In this document: positions 60,033 to 64,000 of the stretch, one piece after another | Layout: each line of letters opens with the position of its first letter | How positions within the stretch are numbered: the stretch's first letter is position 1 | Assembly: GCF_014648055.1 (NCBI RefSeq) | Contig: NZ_BMQJ01000021.1 | Span: 1 to 64,000 of the forward strand | DNA length: 64,000 nt | Origin: Streptosporangium pseudovulgare | Lineage (GTDB): Bacteria; Actinomycetota; Actinomycetes; Streptosporangiales; Streptosporangiaceae | Reading direction: 5' to 3' | Program-made: the position numbers and the translations under genes | Notes under the pieces: generated by a model | Databases searched by the model: none | Seen by the model: only the letters and a program-made list of their open reading frames with translations | What the model was told of the DNA's origin: nothing

Positions 60033-61012
60033 ACGTCCTGGAGATCCGCGGCCTCGGCGTGGACTACCTGTCCGGCTCCGGAGCCGTGCACGCGGTGTCC
60101 GGCGTCTCGCTCGACCTGCGCCGCGGCGAGATCCTGGGCCTGGCGGGCGAGAGCGGGAGCGGCAAGTCCACGCTGGCGAACGCGGTGGCCCGGCTGCTGC
60201 GCCCGCCCGCCTCGATCACGTCGGGGTCGGTCGTCTATCGCCGCCAGGACGGCTCGGCCGTGGACGTGCTCGCCCTGGGCGGGAACGAGCTGCGCGCCTT
60301 CCGCTGGAAGGAGCTGGCGGTCGTCTTCCAGAGCGCCATGAACTCCCTCAACCCGGTCATCACCGTGGGCGCCCAGATCGACGACGTGCTGCGCGTCCAC
60401 GCGCCCCGCATGTCCCGCAACGAGCGCACCGAGCGGTCGGTGGAGCTGCTGCAGCGCGTCGGCATCAGCGCCGACCGCCGCCGCTCCTACCCGCACGAGC
60501 TGTCAGGGGGCATGCGCCAGCGTGCCGCCATCGCCATCGCGCTCGCGCTCAACCCCGAGATCATCATCATGGACGAGCCGACGACCGCGCTCGACGTGGT
60601 GGTGCAGCGCGACATCCTCGCGGAGATCAGGGCGTTACGGGAGGAGTACGGCTTCGCGGTCGTCTTCATCACCCACGACCTGTCCCTGCTCATGGAGATC
60701 TCCGACAGGATCGCCATCATGTACGCGGGCCGGGTCGTGGAGACCGGGACGGCCAAGGCGCTGCACCGGGCGCCGCGGCATCCGTACACGCTGGGGCTGC
60801 TGCGCTCGTTCCCCCGCCTACGCGGGCCGCGCGAGGAGCTGCCCGGCATTCCCGGAGTCCCGCCCGACCTGCGCTCGCCGCCACCGGGCTGCGCCTTCCA
60901 CCCCAGGTGCGCGATGGCGGTGGCGGAGTGCTCCGAGAGCCTGCCCGTGCTCAGGACGGAGGCGGACGGTGAGGTCGCGTGCCTGCTCAACGACGGGAGG
61001 GGAGTGTCATGA
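60029..61012 (+). CDS. Opp-type ABC transporter ATP-binding protein (DppD type)
   Basis: The 327-residue ATPase has Walker A GESGSGKST, Q-loop VVFQSAMNSLNPVITVG, signature ELSGGMRQRAAIAIAL, Walker B IIIMDEPTTALDVVVQRDIL and Cys-rich CAFHPRCAMAVAEC. QSAMNSLNP in place of QDP...SLNP is typical of saccharide-type Opp ATPases and is echoed by QAAQNSLNP in the gene at 33246, linking the second and fourth systems. Confidence 0.93.
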   Translation: MNVLEIRGLGVDYLSGSGAVHAVSGVSLDLRRGEILGLAGESGSGKSTLANAVARLLRPPASITSGSVVYRRQDGSAVDVLALGGNELRAFRWKELAVVFQSAMNSLNPVITVGAQIDDVLRVHAPRMSRNERTERSVELLQRVGISADRRRSYPHELSGGMRQRAAIAIALALNPEIIIMDEPTTALDVVVQRDILAEIRALREEYGFAVVFITHDLSLLMEISDRIAIMYAGRVVETGTAKALHRAPRHPYTLGLLRSFPRLRGPREELPGIPGVPPDLRSPPPGCAFHPRCAMAVAECSESLPVLRTEADGEVACLLNDGRGVS

Positions 61013-61998
61013 GCATCCTGGAGGGGCGCAACCTCACCAAGCACTTCACCGCCGCCCGCGGTCCCCGAGGCCGCTTCGGCAAGCGGCCGCCGGTGCGGGC
61101 GGTGGAGGACGTCTCGATCGCGCTGCGGGCCGGCTCGGTGACGGCGCTGGTCGGAGAGAGCGGCTGCGGCAAGAGCACGGTCGCGCGGCTGCTGGCCCAG
61201 GTCTATCCGGCCACGTCCGGCGAGGTGCTGCTGCGCGGCGAGCCGGTACGCGCCCACCGCGGCGCCGCCTTCAAGGAGTACCGGCGCCAGGTCCAGCTCA
61301 TCTTTCAGGACCCCTTCGCCTCCTTGAACCCCTTCCACCGGGTCCGCTACCACCTGGCCAGGCCCCTGCGCCTGCACGGGCACGCCCGCTCCGACGCCGA
61401 GGAGCGCGAGCAGGTCGCCGAGCTGCTCGAACGCGTCAGCCTCACCCCGGTCGAGCAGTTCATGGACAAGATGCCGCACGAGCTGTCCGGCGGTCAGCGG
61501 CAGCGGGTGGCGATCGCGCGGGCGCTGGCGGTGCGGCCCATCGCGCTGATCGCCGACGAGCCCGTGTCGATGCTGGACGTCTCCATCAGGCTCGGCGTGC
61601 TGCGACTGCTGGAAGGGCTGGCGCGGGAGAACGGGCTGGCGCTGCTCTACATCACGCACGACATCGCCAGCGCCCGTTACTTCGCCGAGGACATCACGGT
61701 CATGTACGCGGGACGGCTGATCGAGAGCGGGCCGGGCGAGGAGCTCACGCAGTCGCCGCGGCACCCGTACACGCGGCTGCTGCTGGAGTCGGCGCCGGAT
61801 CCCGACCGCGTGGCGCCGCCCGCGGGCGAGCGGCACGGCGAGCCACCCAGCCTGATCGACCCGCCGGGCGGCTGCCGGTTCCATCCGCGCTGCCCGGTGG
61901 CGTTGCCGGTGTGCTCGACTGAGGCGCCGGGGCGTACGGAACTGGGCGAGAGACGCTGGACGCACTGCTGGCAGGCCGGCGCGGCGCTCAGCCGCTAG
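61009..61998 (+). CDS. Opp-type ABC transporter ATP-binding protein (DppF type)
   Basis: The 329-residue ATPase has Walker A GESGCGKST, signature ELSGGQRQRVAIARAL, Walker B ALIADEPVSMLDVSIRLGVL and YITHDIASARYFAEDITVMYAG. The VSM(L/I)DVS.RLG(V/I)L stretch and the THD(I/V)A(S/T)ARY segment are shared with the ATPase at 34475, supporting common ancestry of the two systems. Cys motif CRFHPRCPVALPVC near the end. ATGA overlap with the previous gene. Confidence 0.93.
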   Translation: MSILEGRNLTKHFTAARGPRGRFGKRPPVRAVEDVSIALRAGSVTALVGESGCGKSTVARLLAQVYPATSGEVLLRGEPVRAHRGAAFKEYRRQVQLIFQDPFASLNPFHRVRYHLARPLRLHGHARSDAEEREQVAELLERVSLTPVEQFMDKMPHELSGGQRQRVAIARALAVRPIALIADEPVSMLDVSIRLGVLRLLEGLARENGLALLYITHDIASARYFAEDITVMYAGRLIESGPGEELTQSPRHPYTRLLLESAPDPDRVAPPAGERHGEPPSLIDPPGGCRFHPRCPVALPVCSTEAPGRTELGERRWTHCWQAGAALSR

Positions 61999-62068
61999 AG
62001 CCGGACCTCCCGTACGGCGCCGGCCTGGGTGGCGGCGATCGCGGTGAAACGGCCGGTGCCGCCCCGGC

Positions 62069-62962
62069 CTACCTGTTGCGGCGGCGGGTGTCGGCGACGT
62101 ACTCGTCCACCACGTCCCGGGTCGCCCGCAGTGCCGCCTCCGAGGTCTCGAAGGTGCGCTGGGCGATGCCGACGAAGATGCAGTCGACGATCAGCAGCTG
62201 GCTGATCCGGCTGGCCAGCGCGCCGGGCCGGAACGCGGTCTCCCGGCCCGCCGAGACCAGGACGTGGTCGGCCAGCTCCGCCAGCGACGAGCGCGGGTTG
62301 TTGGTGATCGCGACCGTGGCCGCGCCCGCCTTGCGCGCCACCCGCATCGGCGCCAGCACGTCCGGCGTCTCCCCGGAGGTGCTCACCCCCACCGCCACGT
62401 CCTGCGCCCGGAGCAGGGCCGCGCTGGTCAGCGCGAGGTGGGAGTCGGTGAACGCGTGGCCGGACAGGCCGATGCGCATCAGCTTCTGCTCCATGTCGAC
62501 CGCGACGAGCCCGGAGGCGCCCACGCCGTAGACGTCCACCCGGCGGGCCGCGGCGACGGCCTCGATCACCGCGCCCAGCCGGTCGGGGTTCAGCTGGGCC
62601 GAGGTGTCGGCCAGCGCCTCCGACTCGGCCCTGGCGACCTTCGCGATCACGTCGGTGAGCGGGTCGTCGGGCCCCAGGTCGCCGGGGACGAGCCGCTCGG
62701 GCTCCTCCCTGGCCACCGCGGCGGCCAGGGCGAAGCGGAGCTGGGAGTAGCCGGCGAAGCCCAGGGCGCGGGCGGTGCGCACGATCGTGGCCTCGCTCGT
62801 CCCGGAGACCGCGCTGAACTCGGTGATCGTGCTGCGGGCCACCATCCCCGGGTCGTCGAGGATGAGGCGGGCGATGGCCTGGGCGGCCGGCGTCAGCGAC
62901 GGCAGGACGGCCCGCACCGTGGCCACCAGGTTCCCCGGCGTGGGGTCGTCATGGTCGTTCAT
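62069..62962 (-). CDS. RpiR/MurR-family regulator with SIS domain
   Basis: The 297-residue protein has an N-terminal RpiR helix-turn-helix (SLTPAAQAIARLILDDPGMVARSTITEFSAVSGTSEATIVRTARALGFAGYSQLRF in parts, about 20-78) and a C-terminal sugar-phosphate-binding SIS domain (about 125-265; VDVYGVGASGLVAVDMEQKLMRIG, VGVSTSGETPDVL). MurR, the repressor of MurNAc catabolism that senses MurNAc-6-phosphate, belongs to this family. It lies between the fourth Opp operon (convergent) and nagZ, 77 nt downstream of nagZ on the same strand. GGAGG precedes the ATG. It probably controls the muropeptide genes. Confidence 0.9.
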   Translation of the reverse strand: MNDHDDPTPGNLVATVRAVLPSLTPAAQAIARLILDDPGMVARSTITEFSAVSGTSEATIVRTARALGFAGYSQLRFALAAAVAREEPERLVPGDLGPDDPLTDVIAKVARAESEALADTSAQLNPDRLGAVIEAVAAARRVDVYGVGASGLVAVDMEQKLMRIGLSGHAFTDSHLALTSAALLRAQDVAVGVSTSGETPDVLAPMRVARKAGAATVAITNNPRSSLAELADHVLVSAGRETAFRPGALASRISQLLIVDCIFVGIAQRTFETSEAALRATRDVVDEYVADTRRRNR

Positions 62963-63039
62963 CAGTTACCTCCAGCGTGGAGACCCGGTCCTCAGGCCGG
63001 AGGTCGCCTCCCGGCTCGCCTCTCCTGCCAGGATCAAGC

Positions 63040-64000
63040 CTATTGTCCGCAGGTCAGGTGGAGAGCGACGATCCGGGCGGAAACCCGGGAAATGCCGTGG
63101 GTCGCGATGTGCACGGCGCCGGCGGGTTCGCCGGGCACGCCGGTCTCGACCACGATCGCGTCGGGGCGCAGCCGTACGGCGCGGGCCAGGATCTCGGCCG
63201 CCCACGGCTGGCGGTGGGCGTCGTGCGCCACCAGCACGAGCGGCCGGCCCGCCTCGCCGCCTTCGCCGAGGTCGGGCAGGCCGGGGGAGTCGGCGGTGAC
63301 GGTGTGCCCGGCGGTGCCCGGCATCAGCTCGGTCATGGCGCCGAAGATGCCGGTGGGCGTGCCGGGGGCCACCGCGAGGTTGAGCCGCGGGGCGATGTCC
63401 ACGACCAGCGGCGGACGGGCGAGCGGGAGCGCGGGCGCGAGACGGGCGTCCCGTACGGTGACCCGCAGGGCGGCGCGGGCGGCCTCCATCCCGAGTTCCC
63501 CGGAGCCCGTCCCGAGATCGCCGGAGGCATCCTCGCGCTCCCCGGTCACCTTGGCGCGGGCGGCGGCGTTCGCGGTGTACCAGGCCGCCAGGTCCAGCAC
63601 GCGCGCCGCGGCCTCCGCCAGCCGTTCCTCGGCCAGCTCGCCGCGCCGCACGGCCGCCACGATCGCGTCGCGCATCGCCAGGACGTTCTCCCCGCCGGGG
63701 GAGGAGGCGCCGACGCAGATCGCGTCGGCCCCGGCGGCCAGCGCGCGGACGGCGAGCTCGCCGGGCGGGTGCAGGGCCGCCACGGCGCCCATCTCGATCG
63801 CGTCGGTGACCAGCACGCCGCCGAAGCCCAGCTCCTCGCGGAGCAGCCCGGTCAGGATCGGCCGGCTCAGCGTGGCGGGGCGGTCGGGGTCGAGGGCGGG
63901 CACCAGCAGGTGGCCGCACATGACGGCCCGGACGCCGGTCTCGACGGCCGCCCGGAACGGCGGCAGGTCGCGCTCGCGCAGCAGGTCGAGGGAGGCGTGC
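63040..64000 (-). CDS. nagZ: Beta-N-acetylhexosaminidase NagZ, GH3 family (N-terminus cut by window edge)
   Basis: The frame is open to the right edge, giving about 320 C-terminal residues. VMCGHLLVPALDPDRPATLSRPILTGLLREELGFGGVLVTDAIEMGAV in parts contains the GH3 nucleophile Asp (VTDAIEMGA); the upstream residues (HASLDLLRERDLPPF...VRAV) continue the TIM barrel. A second alpha/beta domain (about the last 150 residues: PLVVDIAPRLNLAVAPGTPTG, PLVLVAHDAHRQPW) follows as in Bacillus-type two-domain NagZ. It removes GlcNAc from muropeptides. The position beside an RpiR regulator fits cell-wall recycling. The signal peptide, if any, lies outside the window. Confidence 0.88.
   Translation of the reverse strand, partial: HASLDLLRERDLPPFRAAVETGVRAVMCGHLLVPALDPDRPATLSRPILTGLLREELGFGGVLVTDAIEMGAVAALHPPGELAVRALAAGADAICVGASSPGGENVLAMRDAIVAAVRRGELAEERLAEAAARVLDLAAWYTANAAARAKVTGEREDASGDLGTGSGELGMEAARAALRVTVRDARLAPALPLARPPLVVDIAPRLNLAVAPGTPTGIFGAMTELMPGTAGHTVTADSPGLPDLGEGGEAGRPLVLVAHDAHRQPWAAEILARAVRLRPDAIVVETGVPGEPAGAVHIATHGISRVSARIVALHLTCGQ

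Overview
The window is one contiguous piece of a very GC-rich (about 70-75 %) actinobacterial chromosome. A SARP regulator with an NB-ARC/TPR tail, an Lsr2 nucleoid protein, the ergothioneine genes egtABCD, a DUF574-type methyltransferase and GTG/TTG starts with stop/start overlaps all point to a filamentous actinomycete. A Streptosporangiaceae-like genus is my best guess, but that is inference because no rRNA or other taxonomic marker is present. I saw no tRNA, rRNA, CRISPR array, insertion sequence or prophage.

Layout. 1-5.9 kb: a secreted M23 peptidase (cut by the left edge), a large SARP regulator, and a divergent MFS exporter/MarR pair. 6.0-13.5 kb: a peptide-type (Opp/Dpp) ABC operon ending in an M24-fold protein that has lost most metal ligands, divergent from an Lrp/AsnC regulator. 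13.6-19.5 kb: egtABCD, preceded in the same orientation by an ECF sigma factor and its zinc-binding anti-sigma factor. 19.6-26.6 kb: methyltransferase, SRPBCC protein, orphan molybdopterin hydroxylase, YihY/BrkB membrane protein, ferritin-like protein and a repeat-containing secreted protein. 26.7-40.1 kb: an enolase-superfamily N-acylamino-acid racemase with its COG3375 acyltransferase partner and Lsr2, then a second Opp operon with a tandem GNAT protein, then NamZ (DUF1343), MurQ and a YbbE/AmiE-like serine hydrolase. 40.1-43.9 kb: a pterin-dehydratase-like/VOC fusion, two alpha/beta hydrolases and a small secreted protein. 44.0-51.0 kb: a third Opp operon with a LysR regulator. 51.3-54.8 kb: a secreted M9 collagenase and a decayed-looking stretch. 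54.9-64.0 kb: a second tandem GNAT, a PIG-L-family deacetylase, a fourth Opp operon, an RpiR/MurR-type regulator and NagZ (cut by the right edge).

How the parts may work together. The most striking theme is cell-wall salvage. NamZ, MurQ, an AmiE-like hydrolase, NagZ, an RpiR regulator with a SIS domain and a GNAT protein are the components of the Bacillus subtilis ybb (namZ-nagZ-amiE-murR-murQ) muropeptide-rescue cluster. Here the PTS importer is absent. Two Opp-type ABC transporters with oligosaccharide-like features lie beside these genes, NamZ has no visible signal peptide, and a racemase/N-acyltransferase pair known from D- to L-amino-acid conversion sits next door. I propose an ABC-transporter-based, mainly cytoplasmic muropeptide and D-amino-acid recycling system split over two linked loci. 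The individual gene families are recognised from motifs; the integrated pathway is inference. No MurNAc kinase and no M20-type deacylase is visible in the window.

Small-scale structure is also rich: long palindromic terminators at convergent junctions, promoter/operator palindromes between divergent gene pairs, and several short tandem duplications that begin at gene ends.
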